Of a stretch of 64,000 nucleotides of DNA, positions 1-12,400 are shown piece after piece; the first letter of the stretch is position 1; the number at the start of each line of letters is the position of its first letter. Under the pieces are notes generated by a model. That model was not told the origin of the DNA, searched no databases, and saw only the letters and a program-made list of their open reading frames with translations. Location of the stretch: assembly GCA_018873245.2 (NCBI GenBank), contig JAEMBT020000009.1, positions 17,949,794 through 18,013,793 of the forward strand, given 5' to 3'. The stretch is from Archegozetes longisetosus. Lineage: Eukaryota; Arthropoda; Arachnida; Sarcoptiformes; Trhypochthoniidae. The position numbers and the translations under genes were made by a program.

Positions 1-186
1 AAATTATTTAAAAGTTATGGCATCAATCAATTTTCTAGTTTTATTTTACTTAATTTATTATATGGGCTAAAATTATTGAATATAAATAATAAGTACAACT
101 TAAATAAATATCACATTCGCTAAATTATTACTATTCATTAAGATTCAATACTAAAAATTTAGAAAATGCAAATCTTTACAATTCAT
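1..186. other. Intergenic, 3' flank of valyl-tRNA synthetase
   Basis: AT-rich sequence with no coding signal. It holds the 3' end of the minus-strand synthetase transcript: an AATAAA (read on the minus strand) overlaps the stop codon at 186-191, so the 3' UTR is probably very short. Confidence 0.6.
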
Positions 187-3100
187 TTATTTACTATTAG
201 GTCTAACTTTTTTAAAGTTTTTAGAAAAATTTTTACATTCAAATTGTTTCAATTCAAGTAACTTAGAGTTTAGGTTTTCTGATTTCTGACCAGATTCAGA
301 CATTGATTTACAAATGGATTCATAATCGACATCAAATAACACATAGATCTCAACACTACTTTGTTCATTTACTTCTTTGTCACTCTCTCCGATTTCAATT
401 CTATAACAAAAATGCTCATAATATTTATGAATTTCATGCAGGGAAATAAATTTGATTCCATTTACTTTAGACGCAATTTTGATGAACGACTGATAACTTT
501 CTAAGTAATGGCCATTAATTGCTATCAGGACATCATTTTGTAACAAATTTTTAGGAACATTGAAATAAAGTTTAAACCATCTAATCTTCCTGATGATAGC
601 ATCAACTAATCTCATCTCATTTTGTAATTCATGATCAAATCCAACCATAAACTTATCAGTGCTCAAGTCAGGATAATTTTGATCGCAAATGCTTTCAAAA
701 GTATAGTTGCTGTCAGTAATTTCACACAATCTATTCATTAAGTGTTGATAAAGATTTTCACTTATAAAAGGCATAAAAGGATGTATAGCTCGAAGAGAAG
801 TCAGTAAACAAGTTAATAACACGTTTAATACGTAATTACGGGCCTCAAGATTGTCGCCATATATTATTGGTTTAATGTGCTCTAAATAGACGTCACATAA
901 CTGTGTTATCCAAAAATGTTTCAGTCCGTGAGTCGCGTATTGTAAATCATACGAAGCGAACGATGAATTGCATTTTTTTATTACTTGTACCAAACATGAA
1001 AGAATCCAACGATCCATGTTTGACAAATGTTTGTCTGTCTGTCAATTTAAAAATTCAATTGTAATAGTTTTGGAGCTTTTCTTCGAGATAATCATAAAAT
1101 CTAGTCTTACCGAACAAATATCAATCCTTTCGAATCTATTATCAATATTAGACAAACAGAAATTAACCGATTGATGCATTTTATTGCAGAAATTTCTATT
1201 GGCGATCACATTGTCAACACCAAAATAAACATTTTCCTCCTTAAAATCGAGTTGCAATAAACTGATTCGAAGCGCGTCTGCACCACAATTAGGAATACCA
1301 TTTGGAAACTTTTTGTGAAGTCCTTTCAACACAATGTCCAATTGCTCTTTTGAGACCAGACCTGATTCGAAGTATTCAATATTCTTCTGTTTCATTTCCT
1401 TTAACGAAATACCATTAATGATATCAATTGGGTCGATAACATTGCCTTTAGATTTGCTCATCTTTTTTCCCTCTGCGTCACAAACCATACCGTGGAGTAA
1501 AACTCTATTAAATGGCAGTTTGCCCACTAATGATAACGACATCAAAACCATTCTCGCGACCCAAAAGAATATGATGTCGTGACCCGTTTCCATAAGACTT
1601 AGAGGAAAATGCTTTAGTTCTGTTTCTTTAGGCCAACCAGAGATCGTCAGCGGTAATAACGCAGATGAAAACCAAGTGTCCAGAACATCAGTGTCTTGTT
1701 TGACGTCTAGTTCAGAAGAAGGAAACATTGTCTGTGCTATAGATAACGCTTCAGATTTGCTGAATTGACAAAAATATATAAATAAAATGAGTCTGAATAA
1801 GAACGACATCTAACAAGAAAGTCAAACCTTTTGGCGGCAACCCATTTATCAGTGATTTGGCCTTCTTTTATGATATTGTAAGCAGGGATTTGGTGTCCCC
1901 AAAAGATTTGTCTTGAAATACACCAGTCCTGATAATGTCTAAACCAATCCTTCCATTTATTTCGATAATTTGGTGGTATAAGTGACAAATGTTTATCTTC
2001 ATCTCTCAACATATCTTTATATTTGTTCCAATTGTTTTCATCAGCTTCACTCATACAGTCTCTGTTCACAACAAATTCAGACAAAACTCTTTGTGCGTCC
2101 AATTTTAAGAACCATTGTGGAACTATCCGTGATTCGATGATATCACCACTTCTTGAACACAATGGGATTGAATGTTTGTGATCACTTTGACCACAGTAGA
2201 GTCCTTTATTTTGTAATTCATCTCTTATTGCATTCTTAGCACTAAATCTGTGCACCCCATGAAATTGTGGCAGGTCTGGACAATTAAGTCTCCCCAAATC
2301 ATCGAATATGTCAGCAATTGGCAGTGAATTTCTTTTAGCTATGGCATAATCAAGAGCCGAGTGACCGGGAGTTATCTTCACAGCACCGGTACCGAAGTCT
2401 CGCTCAACACTTGTGTCACAAATTATTGGCAGCTTTCGGCCATCTAAAGGATGGATTACTTTCTTACCGATAAGATGTGAATATCGGTTATCTTCGGGAT
2501 GAACGGCAACTGCGACATCGCCAATAATTGTCTCGGGTCTTGTAGTGGCAATTGTTATATAATTATCATCACTTCCTTCAATTGGATAGTTGAATCGATG
2601 CATAACTCCTAATAAAACTTTATCATCTAAACCTGGAACTGTTAGTAAAGTGGGACCTGATATTTCTTGATATTTGACTTCGATATCAGATATGGTTGAC
2701 TGAAGAAAGAAAGACCAATTGACCAGCAACGAGTCTCTGTATATCAAGTTTGAGTTAAAAAGTCTTATAAAGGCCTCGTTCACTGCTTCTGACATTGTTT
2801 CAGATAAAGTGAAAAATTGCTGATCAAAATCCAGACTAACTCCTAATTTCAAGAGCTGTTCGCGTATTTCATTAGATCGCGATTTTTTCCATTCATTTAC
2901 TTTCAACAAAAGTTGTTCGCGAGTCAAGTCGTGTCTTGTCTTCTTTTCTTGAGCCCATAACATTTTTTCGACAACCATTTGTGTTGCGATTCCCGCGTGA
3001 TCTAAACCAGGAATCCATTTGACATGAAGTCCTTTCATACGATTGTACCTACAAATCGAGTCTTCTATTGAAACTGTCAATGCGTGGCCTAAACAAAAAT

Positions 3101-3463
3101 CAAATCAGTTATTGATCATATTTTTCATAAACTTTATGATTAAGTCAAACAAAAATTAAGACCTAAATGAAGAGATCCAGTTATGTTCGGCGGCGGAAGG
3201 AGTAGGGAAAACCTTTGCGAACAACTAGTCTTTTGCTTTGACGTAAACAAGTCATTCTTTAGCCAATAGTTTGACCAAAAGGATTCGCATTCATTTTGCG
3301 GATGTTTTGATGCAAACTTCGATAAAAATGTTTTCAATTCGTTGTATTTTCGGATATTTTGTTTTATTACTAAATTCGAAATACTATTAAATGTCTGCTT
3401 TTTCGATAACAAATGATTGCAATAATGATTGTATTTATTATAGATTTTCATTATTTGAAACAA
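187..3463 (-). CDS. VARS2: Valyl-tRNA synthetase, mitochondrial type
   Basis: Class I aminoacyl-tRNA synthetase that charges tRNA-Val. Four exons on the minus strand, joined at gt/ag borders: 3463-3163, 3088-1828, 1759-1111 and 1038-187. Together they give 1020 aa in one frame. Seen: [13 protein letters not shown] (HIGH-type ATP motif, HLGH about residues 99-102, split by intron 1), an editing (CP1) domain in exon 2, [36 protein letters not shown] (KMSKS loop, about residues 620-624) and the anticodon-binding start NMDRWIL in exon 4. The first ~50 residues are rich in Lys, Asn and Ser with few acids, and there is no GST-like N-terminal domain as in the cytosolic enzyme. That length and N-terminus point to the mitochondrial form. 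A second Met five residues downstream is an alternative start. Divergent from NOC4L across ~200 bp. Confidence 0.93.
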
Positions 3464-3671
3464 TTAGCGCTCAATCTAATCAAATCTATTAATACTTTAA
3501 AGCAAAAGCACATGTTTTTGTTTACGTTATTCAGTGATCACTTCACAATTGAAAACAGCGTAACTCACATTTGAGTACTTATTGAGGTATTGCATTGTTT
3601 CAGTTGAAGACTTGAAGTGTTTGTTAACGTATTTTTCAAATATAGTGAAACCAAAGCGCGTGTCTGTAAAA
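3464..3671. promoter_or_regulatory. Shared bidirectional promoter region, VARS2 / NOC4L
   Basis: The start codons of the two divergent genes are 208 bp apart, so the promoters and 5' UTRs of both must lie here or overlap. I see no clear TATA box on either strand, as is usual for housekeeping pairs. That this region drives both genes is inferred from spacing alone. Confidence 0.55.
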
Positions 3672-5387
3672 ATGGCAAAACTAACCAAATCGACAAAATT
3701 CAATATTAATATTGATATAAATAAAGTGAAACAAATTGAAGACATTAAATCAAAAACAACATTAATATTAGAAAACAGACAAAATGTGAACCATTTGGTA
3801 GATCTGTTGTCAATACTTAATAACGACGTCGAAAGTAATGATGAGAAGAAAGTCTCGCAACTAATGGTCGACACAATTATCCGTTCATTGAGTAAAATAT
3901 TTGTCCGTTTTATTCATAACAAAGAAATGGTTATCAATAGTGAAGAGAGCGATGCCAACAAGAAGTATAAGGAGTGGTTGAGAGATGTTTACGACAAATC
4001 AATTGATGCCATGATTGATGTTATGGACAATAATTCATATTCGAAGTCATCACAAAAATTGTCGCTCAATTGTTTGGTCAAATTTGTCTCTGAAGAAGGT
4101 TTACATTTACTAATATTTTTGTATTTGCAATCATTTTATTTTCCAATTGATTTTAGGTAAATATCCGTTTATGGCAAGCGATGTTGAATCTGAAAACACA
4201 TTCCTCACAAGTTGTTGACTCATATTTGTAAAGTATTGCTATCTCCTAAATATGACACAAAAGAATTAATCCAAACTTATACCCAATATTTGGAATTCGA
4301 CGATGTAATGCATTACACTTTGAAAGCAATCCAACAGATATTGAAACAAAATTCAGAGATTGAAAACGTTGATAGCAATCAAAATGAAGAAGTGTTTGTT
4401 AGAAATACGTTTGAGTTGCTTTCTGCTATCAAACTCAAGACACCCGAAGATTTGCTTCCGCGACAAAAGAAGCTGAAGAGAAAAGTTAGTAAAACTAGAA
4501 ATAAAAGCGGTTCAATCGTTGAAACAAAAGCGGAAAATATAATACTCTGCGTTCCGACACAACCAAATCAGAAGTGCTTTAAAATTAATTATGAAAGAGA
4601 TGCGGATCTGTTTGCATCGGTTTGGGTTGAATTCCTAAGAAATAAACTTCCAGCTGATTTATATAAGAAAGTTTTGGTCATGATGGACAAGCATATAATG
4701 CCTCACTTTCATAATCCGTTGACTTTAACTGATTTTCTAGTTGAATCTTATAATATTGGTGGTGTTGTTAGTCTTTTAAGTTTGAGTTCGCTTTACATTT
4801 TGATACAAAAATGTAATTTAGATTATCCTAAATTTTATGAAAAGCTATACGCACTCTTAAGCCCTGGTATAATTCATGTTAAATATCGAGCAAGATTTCT
4901 ATTTTGGTGCGATGTATTTCTGACCTCAACCCACATCTCCGCTCATATCGTGGCATCTTTTATAAAACGATTATCACGTATAGCATTGACTGCGTGTTGT
5001 GATGCAATTCTAATTTTACTGCCAATTATTGGCAACTTATTAATACGTCATCCGTCACTCATAACAATGATTAGGAACACTAAATCGCAAACACTAGACT
5101 GCGACCCTTTCGACAATAATGCTACAGATCCTGAGAATACTAATGCCATCAACAGCTCGTTGTGGGAGATCAAAACATTACAGAATCATTTTCACCCGCA
5201 AGTGTCTAAGACTGCACTTTTTATAAATGAAGAACTGCCTAATAGAGAATGGGATTTGTCTGAATTGTTGGAAACTTCATTTGATGATATAATTGAGAGT
5301 TCACTCAAACAATTTGGCAAAGAAACAGAATTGACTTTTGATAATACAAACAGTAAAGAACTTATGGCTTTCTTATCGAAATGTTAA
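3672..5387 (+). CDS. NOC4L: Nucleolar complex protein 4 homolog (CBF/Mak21 family)
   Basis: Ribosome biogenesis factor. In the family, Noc4 works with Nop14 in 40S subunit maturation in the nucleolus. Exon 1 is 3672-4100 (from ATG in aaaATGGCA; a Lys-rich start). The intron is 4101-4156 and exon 2 is 4157-5387. The CBF/Mak21 domain is in the second half: LLSLSSLYILIQKCNLDYP, then YRARFLFWCDVFL, with the conserved C-terminal block SSLWEIKTLQNHFHPQVSK. Odd: just after the acceptor the frame entered from exon 1 meets TGA at 4216-4218, while the conserved protein continues from 4212 in another frame (LLTHICKVLLSP). A one-base assembly error is the simplest reason; a real frameshift cannot be excluded. 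About 550 aa after correction, close to family length. AATAAA at 5442-5447. Confidence 0.88.
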
Positions 5388-5593
5388 TCTATAAATTTTT
5401 AAAAATTGTTTAAAACCTAATGTTAGGCTATTAACAAAATGCAATAAAAATCAGTTTTATAATAAATGTATTATTCTGAATATAAGTTGATATCTGTACT
5501 TAAGATTTAGGTTCATACAGATGCCAATGTATATTTTAATTTTAAAGTAGATCAAAATTTTAAACGAAACTGATTTTAGCTTCAATAAAAATG

Positions 5594-6614
5594 AACATAT
5601 GAACGCGAGAAATGAAGAAAAGTCTTAGCAATGAAGGGCACTTATAATAAAAAATGTCTACTGTTTATGCATAGAATAACTTATTAATTGACAAGTTTAA
5701 AGCTTTCCTCTTTTCAACTCTTAAACTTCGATATAAAAATAAGGTATTATTAGACTGATCAGTGAAAATATAACAAAGCATTCAAACTTGAAGTTCATAT
5801 GATTATGCTATCAAACTTTGTAAAATCAATTTAAACATAAGTTTCAATAAAAACGAATTACGAAAAAAGCATAATTTGCTATTTAGTCATAAGTAAAAGA
5901 CTTGTACAGTCGGTCGAAAAAAGTTATGCGTAGATCCCGGATTAATCTATGATGCGTTTGGATAAGATAAGAGGGACGAGACAGAAATTGAAACTATAAG
6001 TTTAATAGCGTCAAATTATGGCATTACTCAGTAATTAAAAAGCATGAGTAATAATGTTATTCGTAGCTGAAGTCAATTTATTTGATATTCATAAGAAAAA
6101 CAATAAGTCATAGAATGAAAGCTACTGATAAAATATATCAAACTATTTCAATGAAAATAGTTCAACAGTCAACTGTGGTTCAATTTAAATAATTTTAATA
6201 ATAAGTTGTACTGTCCTCTCGAGCTATCACTTCTTGTAACCGATGTGGCATTGACTCAACTAACTTAATACAAAGATGAGTCAAATTGTATTTTATCAAA
6301 GTTGTAAACTAATCTTTTAAGTATTCGTTTATCGATTAATATCACTAAACGTAATACAGATCTGAATGAGTTGTTGAGCCCTTAGTTTTATGAACTCTTC
6401 TGCATCTTTTTAGTGATGACAAATACATAACTTTTACCTGTCGACGGCACATTTAATTCTAATGAGTTCGAAAACATTGAGTCAAAATAAAATTTCACTT
6501 TTGATTATGAGATTCCAATACTTTCAATTATGATTAATTCAATTTTAGGGCTATTCATACATATTGTTAGGTCATTATGTTATAGCTTTTCTTCATTTCT
6601 CGCGTTCATATGTT
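5594..6614. repeat. 29-bp inverted repeats bracketing a 1-kb segment
   Basis: Positions 5594-5622 (AACATATGAACGCGAGAAAT...) are repeated exactly in reverse complement at 6586-6614. The segment between contains the Tc1-like relic at 5907-6450, so it may be an older inverted-repeat element into which the Tc1 element inserted. I see no target-site duplication, so the outer element's type is unknown. Confidence 0.6.
5907..6450 (-). mobile_element. Tc1-like transposon relic, internally deleted
   Basis: Related end sequences in inverted orientation: CAGTCGGTCGAAAAAAGTTATG on the left, and at the right a reverse complement close to CCGTCGACAGGTAAAAGTTATG, next to TA on the left. Inside, on the minus strand at 6219-6268, a short reading frame LVESMPHRLQEVIAR matches the characteristic C-terminal motif of Tc1-family transposases (LVxSMPRRLxxVI). 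The catalytic domain is gone. A second, shorter relative lies at 50917-51164. Confidence 0.7.
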
Positions 6615-7139
6615 TCATTCTTAAGTTGTTGAATCTGACTTTTCAAATTGTTGTATATGATGCTTTCGTCTATGGCATTGATCATCAACCTTTTAGTAAC
6701 TGAATCTATTTTCAACCTCAGATGTTTATTCAAATAAGCGTTTTGTTTGAAGATTTCGATGCTTGGTATTACTTATTTAACAATATTAATTAATAGCTCA
6801 CTTGAACTAAGGACTGAAACAAGTCGAAATTGTATCTATTTTCTCCTTAATGTCTCATAAGATTGTTATACTCATTTATTAGTTATTGTTTGTATATATA
6901 AGGACTACAGTTTTAAGAGATTAATATATTGCGAATGATTCTGTCCAAAGTAGCATGACCGTAATTTCAAATCGATCTGACTTGTTTAATTTGATTAAAG
7001 AACTTTTTAAGTGTTGTAGAAAGAATAATACGAATAAATGTGTTAAAGCTACCCGATATGTGGAGGGCCAAAAAATGAGCGGGCCGCGGGTTGGCGGTCA
7101 CTAGTTTATGCTAAACAGTGCCAACTGTTTCTTTAGTTT

Positions 7140-7911
7140 GGAGTACGGCTTGAACGCCGAAGTCTGATACGCATAATGAGCTTTTACATAGGCAGGAACA
7201 CCGAATATAGAGAAACCCCTGTTTTTCAACTGATTTTAGTAACACTGAGTTCTACTAAACAATCCCTGAAATCATTGATTGCTATTGTCCCAAAAGGTTA
7301 TCAATAATTTTACGATCAAATAAATTGAAAGAAAGCCTTAATTTATATGAATGACCTTATGAATTAATCTCATTGATATAAAGTTTTGACTCAAATGTGT
7401 TTTAATTTTTGTTGACGAAATACTCAATTTACTTTACATTTTACAATAATATTTTACACAATAAATGTTTCATCAAGTTAATCAACAAATAAATCCATGG
7501 ATGAGATTTGAGCCTGTTTCACAAAATTCTATACTACCAATTGAATTTTAGGATCAAGTGGGATTTCACCGCATAAAAATTGACTATAAAACTACCCACT
7601 TTTCAACTTAGTTTCAAAAATCTGTTTCAATAAATAAAATCAAGCTGTTTGAAATGCAGCATTTTTTATAAGTTACAGTGGATTAAATTAAATTGTTAAA
7701 ATAAATGTATCACTTTCTTGTATCATAAGCTCGAGTTAAATACAGCTACAGCTTTTATAATCAATGATAACCTTATGAATGAGATTCAGTTTATTTTAGG
7801 AAGATTGCAGAAAAGTGGGATCTGAGAACAGGTTTTTCTCTATTTTCGGCGTTCCTGCCTATGTAAAAACTCATTATGCGTATTAGACTTCGGCATTCAA
7901 GCCGGCAATCC
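7140..7911. mobile_element. Inverted-repeat DNA transposon (MITE family A, copy 1), 8-bp target duplication
   Basis: A 772-bp element with ~90-bp terminal inverted repeats. The left end starts GGAGTACGGCTTGAACGCCG, and the right end reads GGATTGCCGGCTTGAATGCC in reverse complement. It is flanked by a perfect 8-bp direct duplication TTTAGTTT (7132-7139 and 7912-7919). A second copy at 30047-30804 is close to identical throughout and has its own duplication. No transposase is encoded, so it is non-autonomous. 8-bp duplications are known for hAT, P and Merlin elements. The GG start fits Merlin better than the usual hAT CA(G) start; this assignment is inference. Confidence 0.88.
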
Positions 7912-8267
7912 TTTAGTTTATAAAGCGTTATCAACTTAAGGGAGCTTAATTTGCAACGATAAAGACATCGAGACATAAAGTCTAATTGCAGAGATAAAGA
8001 TATCTAAAACAATTCTAGTAAACAAAATTGATTTTATTAAGATATGAAATGACAGCTTGTATGGAACGTGTTTGATAAGCCTAATTATAGTTGATTACTG
8101 GGATTAATAGTTAATAATATAAAAGGTGTACAATTATATGGAATAAATTTTACCAGTTAATTACTGATACAGTTAAATGGCTTTTCCATTAAAAACACTG
8201 AGTATGTAATATCATAGAAGTAAAAGATTTTGAAAATTCAATCAAAGCCAAAACTAAGGATCTGTAA

Positions 8268-8765
8268 CGGGTTGGGTTGGGTTTTGGTGAAAAACGACGG
8301 TTCGGGTGGGTTCGGACTCGAGAAAAAGTTTCAAAAACGGGTTAAGCGGTTCGAAAATTTTATCTCATTGGGCTAGATGAGTTCGAGTCAGAGAAAAAAT
8401 TCACCCTTGTAATTCGATATTTCATACAAACTCTTGTTAATTAAAGTCTATCAAAGATTAAGCTTTAAATAACTGATGCAATATATTTATGATACAGTTC
8501 CTATCTTTTATATGTAGAAATACTCGACTCTTGCAATTTGGTGGGCATAACAATAAATATTTAAATAATGAAAACAAATATAATATATTTTTGAAAAGTT
8601 AAAGTATGATGCATTCAAGCATAATAAATTATTCAAAATACGATAATATAATATATATTTTTTAATAATCGGACTGGGCGGGTTCGGTCTAAGAACTTTT
8701 AAGTACGGGTGGGTTCAGACGGGTTGATATTAGCTACTAACGGGCCAGGAGGGTTCAAGTTAGCC
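8268..8765. repeat. Two G-rich blocks with repeated GGGTTCGG-type words
   Basis: In otherwise AT-rich DNA, 8268-8400 contains GGGTTGGGTTGGG followed by CGGTTCGGGTGGGTTCGGAC, and 8670-8765 contains GGACTGGGCGGGTTCGG and GGGTGGGTTCAGACGGGTTG. Both read in the same direction, 300 bp of AT-rich sequence apart. A relative occurs at 41620-41695 (TTCGGGTTCG ... GTCGAACCCG), there with an inverted arrangement. Probably ends of a repeat family. The G-runs could form quadruplexes. Unclassified. Confidence 0.45.
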
Positions 8766-9430
8766 TCTCAATTTCTCAAACTTGCAGACCAAAACTTCAC
8801 AACTTTCAATGAAAATAAGCCAGTTATGACTAACATGTAAGAGATGACTAAATAAGCATTTTCTCACGTCATAATCAGCTATTTGTGAACGTTTCCTTGC
8901 AGTCAAATGGAAGTTAATTATTGATAGAGGACAAGTTTTATTTGGCTCAAGTTAATTCGCATTTTAAGTTTAAATTTATAGGCTTATTCACAAATAACAC
9001 TTAAGAGCGAATTTTCAAAAGTTGAAAGCTTGTATTTCAATTTTCTATTTAGATTTGATCTAGATTTAGCCGATAGAACTTTAGTGCAGTTGAGTTTTAA
9101 ATGTTCAAATTTCAGACCCAAACCTGCGTTCCTTCTCATACCGGCAATTTGGTTAAGTGACATTTAAACCTAAAATGCAGTTCATCAATGCCGCTATTAA
9201 TCCTTGAAAAGTTAGCTTCTACTCACTGGCACAATTTATTCTGACATAACTGTACTAATATTTAACCAGATGTATGTTTTGAATTTTTTCCTAAACGAAA
9301 ATGACAATTGATTTTACCGTTTGTCAATCAGATAAGATATGAACTTCTAATTTTTACTTTAAAAAGCCAGATTTGAAAAGAAATTAATTAGTAATTTAAT
9401 ACTTAACTGAAAGTAAGTTCAATAGTAAAC

Positions 9431-12400
9431 ATGAAAATGATTTTGCTGTCAATCCTATTCCTTTCTGGATTGAATCTACTGTTAGCTGTAGAGCAGAAAG
9501 TAGTTTGCTATTGGCCTAATTGGCATATGCACGACAAGGCTCCATATACTAATACACCTGAAAATATTGAAGCTTCACTTTGCACTCATGTTCATTACTC
9601 TTTTGCTATTCTCGATGAAGCAAATGCGACGCCTAAAGATTCAGAAGGCTCTCCACAAACCGAAATCTATAAAAGACTCAATGCTCTAAAGCAGAAAAAT
9701 AAGAATTTGAAACTAATTCTATCATTAGGTGGTTGGGGAGACGATAGCGGCAAGTATTCCAGACTGACTGCCAACGCTGAAAAGCGCAAGACTTTCGTTA
9801 CAAATGCGGTCCAGTATTTGCATAAATATGGTTTCGATGGTCTGGATCTCGATTGGGAATTCCCGGTATGTTGGCAAGCAGAATGTGAAAACGGACATAG
9901 TGCAGATAAGGCAAACTACGCTAAACTACTTCAGGTTCGTAACTAAGTTTTAATCACTTCGAAATATGAATAGAATTCACATTTGATTTGAATGCACTAT
10001 TCCAATTAGGAATATTAGGGATAGTAAGCATTGTTTTGTTCAAAAAGTCTTTATTTAATCACAAAATCTTTCATATATAGGATAATTGCACTAAAATGCA
10101 ATTTTTCAGAGCGATAATATTCAAAATACAAGTATAAAACATAGCTTTAGGAATGAGATCCTTAATAGTTGTTACCCATATATTGATGAAAAATAAGTTT
10201 CTTATAAGTTGTAAGTCAGATAATTTAAGAAAAAGCTACAAAAATGAGAACAAGTAATGGTTTAAAAAACATTCGGTAATCTGTTGAGCAGTGGTCGTTA
10301 GGTAGTCGAACAATATTTAGTAATCAATATAAAGCATTAGATGTGATGCTTTTTCGTGATCTGACATTCCCAGTCGAAACAGTTTGAACGCTTTTGTCAA
10401 TATTTGTTTTGAAAGTGATCGATTTGTTTTGGCATTCTTTCTTCAAAAAATCAATCAATTTGAACAGCAAACACTGTTTGTGTTTTAAAGCCCAATCGCG
10501 ATAATCAGAATATGAAATGGAGACATTAGAGACATCTTTGTCGCAAACACAGCAACGAACTAAATCGTTGTTAACATCATTTTGGACCACTTTAAGCAGC
10601 ACTTCTTTAACAACTTGTTCGTTTTCATCTTGATAGACATGAATTTGGTCTTGACTACTATCAGAAACCTGACAATTTCTTAGTCCAATTTGATTGATCT
10701 GAGATTCAGGAAAATAATTTGCATTTGTATCGTTATGTTGAGACCGTTGTTCAGATTTAACATTAATAGTGCGCTTAACGTTTCCCTCCGAATCAACTTC
10801 TCTTTTGCAGACAAATTGTTCGGGATATGACTCGACAAAGTCTAATAGAGTGTATTCTTCGACTTGTTGTCGTCCAAACATGTAATAAATGATATAATAA
10901 TGTCTACTACTCATCGCTTCCTTCAATTCGTTGATGTCTTTGCCTCCATTGCATTTCAAATACTTAGCGACTAATGCCTTAAACACTGTAAACACTGAGT
11001 CGTCGATTTCTTTAGAGACTTTATTAATCAAACTAATCAGTGATTTCTTTAGTGAAATTTTATTGTTTTGTTCGTCAATCAAAAAAACTGTTTCATAGTT
11101 TAGTTGCAAATACTGAACAATTTTGCGATCAAATCCAATCTTGTTCGAGATCATACTTTCGATCTGATCCTTAATCAATCCATATTTAGAGTGATTAAAG
11201 AGCGCAGCCAAGTGATCGACAGATATATAAATCGTTTTGTTTGACTCATAGCTATCAACGAATAGTCTGAATATGACGAGAAAGAACTCCAATTCTGAGA
11301 CCCGTCTGGAGAGTTGAGACAGAGAAGTGTTAGTATCAGTGACACACATCTCAATGTCTAACAAATACATCGGTTTTTCGAACTTAGACACAAAGGAATT
11401 GAGACCAACTTCTCCAGTTATACAATCATAGCTAAAGATGTGTTCATTTTCGAGAAAGAACTTCACATAATCTGAACTATTGGGATACTTGTCTAAAAAC
11501 CATTTCTTGAGATCCGGTTTCATGTGTCGACCGACGTGTCCCTACACGCAATGCAAAACAAATATCAAATAATCAAATAATTAATAATAGGATTGAGAAT
11601 AACCGAAAAGTTTGTCGGTCGTGTGCTTTTATTATTTAGTGTCTTGAAGTTAATTAAGGATTTAAAGAACATTATTGATTCTTTTTTGTAGTATTCGTCA
11701 CTCATTTTTCATTCTAATTCATTCATTAGTTTTTGTTAAACGAATGGGTTTTCGAACAGATATTTCTATTACTTATTATTCAATTAATAGCTAACGAATA
11801 ACTCCATTATTAATCTAACGAAAACACTCAAAACATATGACTCATCGACGAAAGCTTAAGAGTTTGCAAACAGTTGTACATACTTTCACTTCGACTCAAT
11901 TCTAATATTCACTCATTTTTGGTACTTTTTCATATTTGAGTTGAGCACTAATTTGTTGTTTGGTTTGCTAAAAGCTTTTGATAAATAGTTAGGTATCGAA
12001 AGCCTGTGACTCATAGTTAAACTGACAAAACTTTTTCTTTTGAGATAGTAAATTATGAAAAACGATTACAATCGCTCACTATTAGCTTAAGTTAACTGAA
12101 ATTAAATTAAGCAAAAGTAAAATATTAATTGAGCTTAAAGTGAGTTGAAAACATGAAATTTTCTATTTCTATAATTACATTTGAATAGAGAATATTACTT
12201 GAGAGTAATCAAAAATTCAACATAATTCACTTGAATTAATCAAGTTAAAATTTACCTAAAAATAACAAAAATTGACACAAACAAAAGTCTATTTAATTGC
12301 GCTTAATTAATACTGAACTAAAAATTGAAAGGAGCGATGAGAGTAATCAAGTTAGTTCTGTATTAATTAAGTCAACTGTTAAGAAATTAAGCTCCACGTA

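Larger units (their letters stand above)
5388..9430. other. Gene-free, repeat-rich intergenic region
   Basis: No credible coding sequence over 4 kb. It holds the NOC4L poly(A) signal (5442), a pair of 29-bp inverted repeats (5594-5622 and 6586-6614) enclosing a Tc1-like relic (5907-6450), a GC-rich patch at about 7065-7105, a complete 772-bp inverted-repeat transposon (7140-7911) and two G-rich blocks (8268-8400 and 8670-8765). The rest is plain AT-rich sequence. Confidence 0.6.

Noticed and set aside
3527..3874. Minus-strand 115-codon ORF over the VARS2/NOC4L promoter
   Set aside because: Antisense to NOC4L exon 1 with low-complexity Ser/Phe/Leu composition.
7791..7976. Short ORF at the right end of MITE A
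   Set aside because: Within the terminal inverted repeat; open by chance and shared only as DNA with the second copy.
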